Below are positions 1 to 12,200 of a DNA stretch of 64,000 nt, piece by piece (within the stretch, counting starts at the first letter, position 1; the number at the start of each line of letters is the position of its first letter). The notes beneath the pieces were generated by a model. The model saw only the letters and a program-made list of their open reading frames with translations. It did not search any database and had not been told where the DNA came from. A program made the translations under genes and the position numbers. Source of the stretch: Platynereis dumerilii (lineage: Eukaryota; Annelida; Polychaeta; Phyllodocida; Nereididae); contig JAPTHN010000010.1 of NCBI GenBank assembly GCA_026936325.1, positions 50,070,650 to 50,134,649 on the forward strand. The letters are read 5' to 3'.

Positions 1-276
1 AAATAAGTAAATATATCTATGAAAACGATACTAAGTCGTATATTGAGTTATTGAAACTCAGAAAAAATATAGATTTGTTTCACATTGTTTTTTTAATTGT
101 TTGCTTGGATCTTCTTTGTGAATTTAGTATACATACAAAGCATCAAAAATAATTCATTTAATGTTGCATTATCAATAAGTAAGAAACAAAACCGCATTTG
201 CAATATGAAATTCTGTTGTTCTGAGTGAATGATATGCATTCTGAATACAAGTAACGAAAATAATTGGCAACCAATG

Positions 277-3200
277 TTACTCTATAGGAGGTTTGAATTT
301 GACTAGATACACAGCAACTCCAGCAAGGACAACAGTCAGAAAGAGGAGAACGCAGAAAACTGGCAGATATGAGTTCGGACATTCCTCGGCCTGTTGCTGC
401 TGGAGGCATCGGACTCGAATGGCGTTTACATCTGAAAAGTGATTAAAGAGAAACTGGCAAGTGAATCAGTAAAACGGATGGCATTCATTTCAACCATTCT
501 GGACATCCCTGTAGGGACGTTCCAGACTCTCATTCTTCTCATTAAGCTTCATGGATGCCCCATATCAATAGGCCAGAAGCCAATTCTTATTTGTTACAAA
601 GAACCTGAGGATCAAATTTGCTAATCTCTGAATATGTGATAAATTCGGAAATAAGGGACCTAGGGCAACTTTTATGATTTTAAAGTGCAATAGCACACAG
701 GCGGAATGATCACAATGGCTTAGCAGTTCTAGAGATAGAGAGGAAGGTGTATGGCTCAAGTGCCGCCTGGTGGAGTGCAAATATAGAAAATTGATTAAAA
801 TTGCTCAAGGAGCAGCCTTTTACAACATTCTTGTTGGTTCTGTGAGATAATAGTCTCTCAGCTACACTTAGAGATGATTTTCACCCACTACACTGCATTT
901 AGACTCGCATTAAACCATGTTTGGCCAATCTTACCTATGTGTGCACCCATATCAGCGTACATCACAAGGGAATTCCCTTTGACTGCCAATCAGAATTTAG
1001 GAGAACACAGAGCCATCTCTTGATTAAATTGGAACCTCAGTCTGCCCTTTGGTGAGCATACTATAGCCTGTTTCCCAGCCACCACAAAACAGGTCTGGTG
1101 GCCATGGGATATCCCAAGAATACTATTTATGGCAACTTCCGCAAATATGACCGCACACGACGACTGTCATTTTCCCATAGGGGGAGCTTGAGCAATACAC
1201 CTTGGTATAATATAACAGAATAAGGGCAAAGCATGTGAACACTGCCTGTGCAATATCATAAAACGTATCCCTCACATGGCCATGAATGTGACACCACTGG
1301 CAAGCTGAGAATAATAGGCAGTTTTGGTAGTTTAAATCATGTTGATATCTGCATTAGAACTGAAGTTCTGATGAGATTTGCAATCATGCCCAGCTGAAAA
1401 TGAAGTGAATTTTCCATGAAAAATGACAATAAATTCCACATAAATCCCAAATAAAGAAACTGTAAAATTTTTCAGTGTAGTACTACATGCAAGACATTTT
1501 TCTGCATATATATATATAAATATATATATATGAATCAATTTTTGCCCTCAAAACTCAGGAATTTTCAGTAAAATTTGTCCGTTACCCGACATATGGCCGC
1601 ATTATCAGGTAAATTCACCGCAGTTGATGAGGAAACCCACCCTCGTCATATGCAGGCTGGGGTACGCTAACATCATCATATGTCAAACTAAATCTACTTG
1701 AAGGGATGTTTGCTGGATGTCACATTTCGGGGTTTGGCTTTGGGACTATTTGTGAAGTTTCTCTCTATCAGCAGGGGTTTGCTATAAAAAAATTCTCCCA
1801 CCAGTAACTTCTAGTTCGTTCAAGGATTAAATTAACGATTGATTCAGTCATTCATTGAGTGATTTACTTGCTCTTGCTACAAAAACAAAATATAGGTAAA
1901 ATAGAAAATATAAAGAAATCAATGGAGCAAGGAGACCCCCAAAAGGCAAATTGTTGCTGCTACAACACTGAAAATAGGGACTGTTTGATATCAGAAAATG
2001 ATTGTCTAATATGTGTCTGATCAAGCGGTTGTCCAATCCAGACAATTGAATTGTTCAAAATGTTGAAGATTTTGTTTATTTCATTCTATTGATTGTCTGG
2101 TTTAGACAATCAATAGAATGAAATAAACAACTTCTTCGACATTTCATTTTCAAACAATTCAATTGTCTGGATTGGGCAACCACTTTGATCGGACACATAT
2201 TAGACATCATTGTCTGATTCAGACAATCCTTGTTTAAGTGTAGGGGGCCAGCTTTGTCTTAAGAAATCACAATTTATAATATAATTTTGAAAGAATATAG
2301 AACGTTTTATATAGAAAATGCATTCGGCAAAATTTTAATCCATATAGACATATTATAGTAAAAAGAGATATGTTAAACAAACCTCTTGCGCAAATGACAA
2401 AAGCTGTTGCGTTGCATTCCACAGAAGACCAGAGTCCATTTCTGACCTGGACGCACTCGTTTTTTAAAGGATTCTCCAAGATCCAGTTGGAAAATATCAC
2501 CTCTTCTCCATCTGGAAATAGTGTATTGATCAAATTTTGTCAGATCCCACAGTTCTGTCTGCACATCTTGATTTAATGATGATAGTGACTGACAGAATTT
2601 TTCATGAGAAATTCTGCATGAGATTTTATTTTGGCAATAATTGCATGTAATGAGGATAATTTAAAATGTACCATCATCACAGCTTTGATGTCCTGCACAT
2701 TTAACTTATAAGAGCAATGCTCGAGGCAATAACGAAAGAAGCAAATCAATTTGGACTTATTATGGAGATTTTCGTCTCACAAGCAATGCAGATGAATACA
2801 AAATTAGATTTCAAAAACAGGCCAGAAAATTATAAAGGACTCTGCTCACCCACTGCACAGTGAGTACTTCATGTCGCCCTGTAGAAGGAGATATATGCTG
2901 GCCTAAGCCAGAACTAAACAATTTTGGGGGGTGCGACCGACATTTGCCGGAATTTAACGATTTAAATTTAATACCATTTCAAATGAAACTGCCTCGAAAT
3001 CACTTATTTTCAATAGTTTTTATTTGATTATCTACCCAAAATATTTTAGCCTTTTTGCCCAAATATCACTGTTTCCCAAACTTTTGGGGGGGGGGAAACC
3101 ACCCCCCCCCCTCCGGTACGCCTATGATGTGTTCTGCACTATTCTGTTGTGACACACTTCATGATGCCAATTTTGACTTGTGAGACAATAAATAGATAAA

Positions 3201-6200
3201 TAGGGCATTGTTGGAAAAAACTTAAATTCTGGTTTTGAAGATGAAATAATGTGTTATGTTTTTTAAATATGAAACCAAATCCTTGATAAGAAGTTCGGCC
3301 CATTTGACCTAATTTCCTGCTTTGGACACTTGAAAGTGGAATCCATCACTGCAGAGATTTTAGGGTCCTTTCTTGTGCTCAGTCCGCTAGCGCGAATATA
3401 TGGATTTGTTTTTGACAGCGAATCATACAACAAGATACCACCCGTTAAAGTCAAATAACTTAGTTCCAGAGACGCAGTTCAATTCATCCCTTAAAACTAT
3501 GTAAGCTTAATCCTGACCTTTGGAGATTCATATTTGTTAGTTTTCATAGCACAATGGTCTGTTCATTGACTCATCAGGAGCTTTCGCCCTTCTCTCAAGG
3601 AAGCCCTTGAGAGAAGGGCGAAAGCTCCTGGTGAGTCAATGAACAGACCTTTGTGCTATGAAAACTAACAAATATAAATTTATCCCTTGTTATGAAGCAT
3701 GCTATTTCTCTTACCATTCCATTGCCACTTCTGGTGTTGAAGGCCTATGTAAATCATGTCTTTTTTCTGTGGCCAATCGATGGATAAGAACGATGAAACA
3801 TCGGATATTTTTTGTCCCTTTCTGAGGAAAAACAGTTCTCCCTTGTGAAATTTGCAGTAATGTCTTGCTTGGAACCATGTTTTCTTGTCTGAACTTCCAG
3901 AGTTAGAGAAGAGACATTGCTTGTCAAGCGAAGAGCACCTTTGATCAGCTGAAAAACAAGAAAAAGTTCTGTTTTTGCAAAATTGAGATCTTTCTTATTA
4001 GCCACCTGATTCTACTAATTGCCTTTTGTAAATTTTCCTGAAACAAGTGAATAATGGATAAATATTAAGGCAAGGATATACATTTATATAAGAAGATAAC
4101 ATATGGACAATGCGGCTTCCTCAACTGCACGGAAATTGAAAATGAATCATTTTGGTTGAAGTGCTGTGATTTGAACTTTTGCACCATTGATTATCTGATG
4201 CTTTGATGTTGCAAGGCTATTGCATTTTTCTTCCAGAGGTCGCTTTTTTAATATTTAGTAAACTGATTTACTGCCCCCTGTACTGGACTGTATGAACACT
4301 GAACAAGGGTTATCCTAAAGTGGTTAATCCTCAAAAACTTATCTTCTAAACAGGTTACTGCCAAAAAATTTAGTCATACTGCAACATGAGTTCAGTTGAT
4401 TTAAACGAGGTATCTGACTCATGTTCAGCATTGACACAATATCAGTGAAATGACTTAACCATTTTGGGAAAACTTGTGTTGAGCGTTGATACAGTCCAGT
4501 AATGGTGTCATCTTTCGCCTGTTAGTGGCAAAAACAAAGACTGAAGATATACCAAACTGATGAACCTATTCAAGGATAGAGACTCGATACAGTGTCGCAA
4601 AATACTAGATTGACTCATACATGGAGTTGTGTCAGTAAAAACCTTTTGTCCTCATGTTTGGCTTTCTGAGAGGGACGGTGACAGCAGTGGCGTAGCTAGT
4701 GGGGGGCAGGGGGGGCAAGTTGCCCCCCCCGACAACTTTTTGGGGAAAAATGGGGAAATGGACAAAAAAATGGGGAATTGACAAAAAAATTGTGAAATGT
4801 GGGGGAAATAGATGGGAAAATAGGGCAGAAAGGGGGAAAACAGTGAGGGAAAAAGAATAGAAAGGGCAAAAGACGTTTTTGGGAAATCCTGTTGAAATTA
4901 TTGCGGACACTTTATTTTAAACTTCGAAGTAGGACAATTTGACAAAGAAACAGGAACCGGTAGGAGAGACTTATATAATGCATATTAGTGTGAAAATTTA
5001 GGCATTTATTAACTATCTAAATGGGACTAGTAATGTATATCCAGTTGGTCTTTAACTCTTTATGGTCTGCATGATTTCACTCTTAACATATGAGCTTACG
5101 AAGTCTTAATAATATTTTGGCAAACAGCAACAAACAAGCATTTGAAGATTTTATTAAAACTTTTAAAATCAGCAGTCCAAAAGATAGATCAATTTGAAGA
5201 ATGACTGGAGAAAATGCTGATGATGAACTTGAACATGTAAAATTATTATTATTAATAATCACGGAGTCAAATAATGATAAAACTTTATTTAAGATTGTTG
5301 ATGAGATTTCTGGTAACAAGAAACTTGAAGCAAATACTTTACCAGATTGTGACATTGCATTATTACCTGAAATGTTTGCAAACTTTTTTGTTGATAAGAT
5401 CTCTAAGATTCGATCAAATCTTGATGCAATGAATGAAAATGAGAGTGGACTAGTTCTTGATGAAGATTTGTTACCATCTGAAATTATATTTGATGCTTTT
5501 GAATTGATGACTGTTGAGACTGTTACCAAACTTGTTTGTAGTATGAACTCAAAATCATGTTCACTTGATCCTGCTCCTACACGAATTATCAAAGATTGTA
5601 TTGATTTATGGGCCCCTGTATTAACATCAATTGTAAATACATCGTTTAATTTAGGAACATTTCCAGATAATTGTAAGAGTGCCATTGTAAGACCATTTAT
5701 AAAGAAACATGACCTTAATAGAAATGTATTAAAGAACTATCGCCCAGTTTCCAATTGTTCTTTCTTAGATAAATTTTTGGAGAGATGTGCCTTTGTTCAG
5801 TTAAATGAGTATTTGAATGTTAACTCATTGTATGGTAAATTTCAATCAGCGTACAGACAAGGTCATGGAACGGAGACAGCATTGCTGAAAGTTCATAATG
5901 ATATTATGCTAGCCCTTGACAGCAAGAGAGATGTATTTTTAATATTGCTTGATTTGTCGGCTGCATTTGACACCATCGACCATGCTATTCTTTTACAAAG
6001 ACTTAGATCAAGATTTCATATTCAAGTAAATGTAATCAGTTGGATTGAAGCTTTTCTATGTGGTAGAACTCAAAGAATTTCGCTGGGGTCGATGGTGTCA
6101 AATGAGAGACCACTAACCTTTGGGGTACCCCAAGGTTCGGTTTTCGGACCGATTTTGTTTTCACTTTATGTGACACCTGTAGAAGACATCATACTTAAAC

Positions 6201-9200
6201 ATGGCTGTAAGACAGTAATTTTTGCGGATGATACGCAGATTTATATAACATGTAACAGTACAGATAGCAGGGTCAAAATAGAGACTTGTGTTGATGAAAT
6301 TAGACAGTGGATGAAAATTAACTTTCTTGCATTGAATGACAGTAAGAGTGAGTTCATCTGTTTCTCGTCAAAATTTTGTCGTTCACGACCTGAAGACAAT
6401 GTTAAACATATAAGAATAGGAGATTCAGATATTAAGGCTGCCTCGGTAGTACGTAACCTGGGTGTCTATTTTGATTGTCAAGGCACAATGGATAAGCATA
6501 TTGCCAATGTATGTGAAAATGCGTCTTACTCATTGTGGCGTATTAGTAAAATCAGACACTTGTTAGATCAGGCTAGTACAGAAAGACTCATTCATGCCTT
6601 TGTCTCGTGTAGACTAGATTACTGTAATGGTGTGTTATCAGGTATTCACGATTTTCAATTTAAGAAGTTGCAAGCTATCCAAAACTCCGCAGCGAGAATT
6701 GTTTGTAAAGTTGGTCGTAGAGAAAGTATAACTCCAATCCTACGCAATCTTCACTGGTTACCAGTCAAAATAAGGGTTGATTTTAAAATATTATGTATTG
6801 TTTTTAAATGCATCCACTTAACAACAGCACCATTGTACTTGAAAGAGTTAATTATTGTTAATTCAAGAACATACATGAGTCTACGAAGTGACAATTCTAT
6901 TTCCTTAAAAAGACCTCAACCCCCTAAAACGAAAACGTATGGGGAGAAGGCATTCTCCATTAGAGCTCCAGCTCTTGGGAATCAATTACCAGCAGAATTG
7001 AGAAATTTAAGTGAATTTAATAACTTCAAATCAAAATTGAAGACTCATCTTTTTGTGTCGTACTTTGGTTGATGTAATATGCTGTGATACTGTTTTTATG
7101 TAATTTTCTGTGATACTGTTTTTATCTAAGTCAATTGTTTTTATCTCAGGGTTTTTATCATTGATATTTATCTAAGTTATTTATTTATAAATGTGATGGT
7201 TGATTGTTGTACACGCATTGAGATGTAAATGTAATGCGTACAAGAAATAATAAATTAAAATTAAATTAAATTATTATTATCATGTTTATTCGTACTGTTG
7301 TACAAGGTTGTATAAATCGATTTAATTAAAGAATATAATGATTTAAATTAAGTTACACATAAATGATTGGCAAAATTTAGAGATTCTGCCGATGTAAATA
7401 CACAATTCAACTGTCCTTTCGCAGTCAGGATAGCTTCTCTTATGTCATCAGTAGTGTAATATCTGCTTTTGCATCCATGAAGTGCTGCCAAGCGAACACT
7501 AATCTCATCATCTTTAAGGTAGTAGTCTGTCTGCAATTCACAAAGGCTGGCACAGTGGTTCAAGTTCTTGGAAAAGACTGAGTTTCTGCAGCTTTGGGCA
7601 CAAGTGAAAATGTATTTGACTACAGGGGAGTCATGTCTGAGTACACTTGTGGCAAAGTTTAGGAAACGTTTTGCGCAGATGTGCTCTGAGCAGAGACCGT
7701 TTGATATGCAGGGCAAAAGGGCACAATGTGTTCTGTATGGAAGACCCCACATGGTACGTATAGCCTTTCTGTACGCTACATGAAGTTTGTGACTTCTCCG
7801 CAACTCACACAGTGGAACACATACAGCGATGTACAGAAAGTAACAAAAAGACTATTTTTCATCTGAGGAGGCACACTTTGAAACTTGGCACGGAAGATAT
7901 TGAATTGTTTGTAGAAATTTCTCACCACACTCTGGAGATCATCTTGATGAGGGTCTGAGTACAATATTCTATGTAGAATTAGAATTCAAAAACCAAATTC
8001 ACTGAGCACTGCTTGATGGAATCAAGCAGGAATTTTCAGACCGATTTTCTGATCTTGATGGCCGTCAATTAATTGAACTTTTTGAAGTTTTTTCCCTGCT
8101 TATTTCTCATGCTCATAACACCTTGGCAAAACTTTTTCTTCTCAAATGGCCAATGGTTTTTTCAAGGATGTCTCTGCCTACCTTGGTTTTTTATGTGAAT
8201 ACAGGTCTACAGATTCCATGTTTGATGAATGATGAATGACAGAAAGGAGTTCTTGTATAACAAATCAAGCTCCTCTTTATAAAATTTGCTCGCTTTTATA
8301 AAGAAGTTTTAACTTGAGCTCAACAACAGTAAAAACACTGATGTAATTTGATGTCAGTGTAAAATTACACTACAATATATATCAAGTTAGTTATTAAGTT
8401 TTTATAAACTTGTGTGTTTTTTATTGTTGCCGAGTTTCTAAAAGATACGACCTGTCTATCACAAATTTGTGTCCTACGCTAGATGCTAGCAACTTTTCTA
8501 TTATTTTACAAATCGCTACGACTAGCTTCATCATATTCAAAGTGTTTTCAATATTTTGTATACTTTATTTGAGATTTCAATAAAGTTTGTCAAAAGTTCT
8601 CGACCGTGTCGAACACACCCCATGTTGTCAATAACATTTTGGGGAAATCAAGGGTGATTTGCCCCCCCAGAGAAAAATCTTAGCTACGCCACTGGGTGAC
8701 AGTCAAGCTAGTCGCGATCCCTTCAAGGTAAAACAGGCAGGGTGATTGATCTCATATTCGCTGTTGTGGTTTTCATATTTCTAAATATTACAAAAAATTT
8801 ACAAATACGAATTTGGAATTTATGACCCAGGAAATATATGTGATTCCTTGCACCTCTAAGGAAGTTACAGGAACATGACATCTTTATAAATAAATAATAG
8901 ATAAATAAATTTATTTCTACTTGCATGTATACAACAATAAAACAACATCAAAAGCTGATAAACGAGCAATAAAATTCATAGCCTTTTATTTAAGCATAAG
9001 TCTTACCTTTTCTGCAGAGAAATGTCTTGTTGTCCCTGCAAGGGTGAGGCACCTCGTAAGTCTTTGAACCATTCCTCTGCCAGCTGATCACTCCACATTC
9101 TGGTTTGTCATTAATAATACCTATATCTAAAGAAAGAAGGAGAAGAAAGGGACTGATCCTTTTATCATTACAAGTACAGTGCCATTAATCGCAGGATTGA

Positions 9201-12200
9201 CCTCCATGCCTGATGGAAGGATTCATTTTTGAGTGATTTCCAAATTCTTTGATTTTAGATTTTCTAGTGTTAGCGGTTATCTATGATATTTTGCAATGCT
9301 GCTACAAAATTCTGGCTCGTCGACTGTTGAAAAGCCAAATCTCCTTATTTTCTTTTATAATTACGAAAAGTACACAAAAAATCTGATTCTGGAAAGTTCA
9401 TTTTTCTAAACTATAAGATTGATGCCAGACAAGCAGGGGACCATGAATATGCAATATTTTCCTCACCTCGGCTCAATCCGGACTGAACATAAGTCAATCT
9501 TGGGAGCTGTATCCGTCTCGCCCCAATCCAATATCTGTGAGTATCCTCAGTGATGTGCATCTTTAAATATTTGTCGTGTTTCAATGACTTTATCGCAATA
9601 ACATCCAAATCGTACTTATTACATATTTCTTCAGCTTTTTTGTATGTCACCTTTTCGTTAAACTGGTAAACACACATTTCAATGTCATCCACGTATATCT
9701 GCTTTACCGAGGCAGGTAGCTCTTTAGAGGTATTGCATGTCAGGGTTATGTTGCTGCAGTTATTTGAAAGTATCAACTGTGGCATACAAAAACGTCAAGG
9801 GAATATATGGCAGCTGGGTGGTGTAGTGGTTAAGGTTCCCGCCTGCTCCGCTGAAGGTCTTTGCCTGCATGAGTTCGAACCCCGAGTGGGGAACCAAAAA
9901 TTTGAACCTTCATGAGCAAAATCCCAGCTTGATGTCGTTCGGATGAGACATTAAATTGGCGGCCCCTTGTATCAGTGTCTGTGCTGGGCAAGTAAAAGAT
10001 CCCTCTCATGGGGTAATTGTGTAACATGTTGAGGACTCCCGCTCTCTCTCTCATCTCATCAATCAACCCTTGTGAGCGCCCAGAACTGGGCTTAGAGGGC
10101 TGCACTTACCATATCTATCTATCTATCTATATATGAATTGGTGTGTTTTGCCTCTAATTAAAAAAAAATAATTTCAGGTGGTTATAATTTCACTTTGATC
10201 TTTTCAATAAAATCTGGTTGAATAACAACTTAAGGATGATGTCAGTGATACCAATAACATCAGTTTTATTATCGTTTTCATAGCTGTGTGTTTTTCTGAA
10301 AACTTTGTTTTGCAGTTAAACCGTGACATCAGAGGGTATCGGTGAATGTGATTGGTCTAATCTTCAACTGAGTTTAGAGTTTGACATCACAGTTTTTGAC
10401 AAAGGAATCTAAAACTGCCGGGCAATGTTATTTTTTTTGTGTACAACCACAACAAACAACTTCTGTCCAAGCCAAGTGTTGCACCTCCCCAGAAGAGCCT
10501 CAATGTTTTGCAAACAAAGTGTGTCCCTGTTTTTCACAAGACACTAGTTATCACAATTTCAAATAATTTCCAGAAATTTGTTGTCAGTCATGGTAAGGGA
10601 CCATTCAGAATTTATGGCTAGGAGAGGTGGGAGTTTTGCCTGAGGGGGCACCAACTTTTCAGACATGTTTCAAGGGGGGTACTAATTTTTGACAACATGT
10701 CCAAGGGGGGTAAGAAATTTTAAAAAACAAAAAGGTCCAAAATGCACATACACTCAGTTTATCGGCGATTTTTATGCGAAAAAGTCCGCAAATCTGTACA
10801 CGTGACTGTCCAAGGGCATAGGTATAACGGATCGTTATGGATGGATGATTGGAGCTTTACTTTCTGTGTTTATGCACTTGGAAGGCTAATTAGGACAGGG
10901 GCAGGACACGGCAATGAGGCGAAACATGATAGAAACAGCCTTCCAACATAGGCCCAGGTGACCCGGCAAGAGCTGGATTCGAACCCTGGACCGAGCGATT
11001 GGCAGTCCAGCACGCTACCACTAGAGTGGGGTACTAAAAGTCTGCATGAAATTCAAGGGGGTATCAAATTTTAACGGGAAGTTCTGGCAAAACTCCCACC
11101 CCCACTCATAAATTCTGAATGGTCCCTAACTGTCCTTTGAGGATAAGTGGTCTGTTTGATTCAGTTATAGTTTATTGAAGCATCTTTCAACCAGTGCAGG
11201 TGTCAAAGCCAAACAATAGTTGAATAAAAATTGGCAGAATCAGGAAATTTGTAATAATAGCAGTTTCTTAGTACCACAAGAAAGGAAATTTTCTGTAGTT
11301 TCACCAAAAAAAATTCAACAAAATTCAACACTGGGGAAAATTGTCAAAACGGTCGCCATAGCAACCAAAGTCAAACATTTTTATAAATTATTAGAAATCA
11401 ACATTTTATTTATTTTGATTAGGTTATTTTGGAGACATCATTAAAAGTTGTTTCAATAATTGTACCCCATGCATGCCTACTCCTTGTGATGAAATCAAAC
11501 TTAGGGGTAAAATGTTCAAAACATTCCAAAATGGAATGTTTTTATTCAAATTTCATGGTTTTTTAAGCATATCTGCCGCATTTTCACTTGTAATAGGCCA
11601 GTGGTAAAACTAATCTTCAAATGAAGCATATCTATGGAAAGAATATTTTGTCAGCCTTCCTATGGTGTCATATTTATCTTTGAAAAGTGAGTTTTAGTAC
11701 CAGAAACTTGATTGATGCACCACCAATGTCAAGAAAAATTGTGGCGTTATCGAGACGCTATCCGAGGCCTAAATTACACAACAATATGAACTTAGTGCAA
11801 CCCAATCATCACAAAACAGGCAAAATTATACTCCAACTGGCCTTTTATTATAGCATATACACAATCATGAATGGAGTTGGCATGTTCTAAAAGTCTGTTG
11901 TCATAGCAACCAAGATCAATTATGACAGCAAGGCAAATTCTAACACAAAATAGTTGTTTATTTCTGAGGAAAGAAGTACTTTGGCTGTGAGTATCATCAC
12001 ACTTTTCTTTGCTTTTCTCCAATTGAAGCATACAGTAGAAAGGAAATATCTTCACCTTCCCCCCGATGTGAAATTTCTGAAATGTAATTGAATTTTTTTT
12101 GTAAAAGTCTGCATGATACCTCACATTTGTCACGAAAAATTGTGAGGTTACTGCGAACCAAACTGGGACCTAAATCATCTAACAACTTGGCCCTAGTTCT

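Larger units (their letters stand above)
4685..8694. mobile_element. 4.0 kb hAT-like element carrying two LINE fragments
   Basis: The terminal inverted repeats are CAGTGGCGTAGCTAG on the left and TAGCTACGCCACTG on the right. A perfect 8 bp target duplication GGTGACAG lies at 4677-4684 and 8695-8702, the hAT signature. G/C-rich subterminal stretches on both sides resemble each other. No hAT transposase is seen. Instead the interior holds a 5'-truncated LINE (about 5070-7275, plus) and a second LINE fragment (7348-7975, minus). It lies in the intron between CTLD1 and CTLD2 of the lectin receptor. Confidence 0.85.

Noticed and set aside
3263-3454. An extra exon between the two CTLD2 exons
   Set aside because: The exon at 3715 joins the one at 2511 in phase and completes the CTLD (QWN-D-GEEV); the 3263-3454 frame has no fitting splice sites or CTLD sequence.
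9411-9466. Continuation of the CTLD1 exon to a stop at 9411
   Set aside because: A strong donor CGAG|GTGAGG at 9467/9466 matches the phase of the next exon at 9126, so the downstream part is intron.
9809-9890. A functional tRNA gene
   Set aside because: A and B boxes are present but the stems do not pair as a tRNA and a SINE body with a TATC tail follows.
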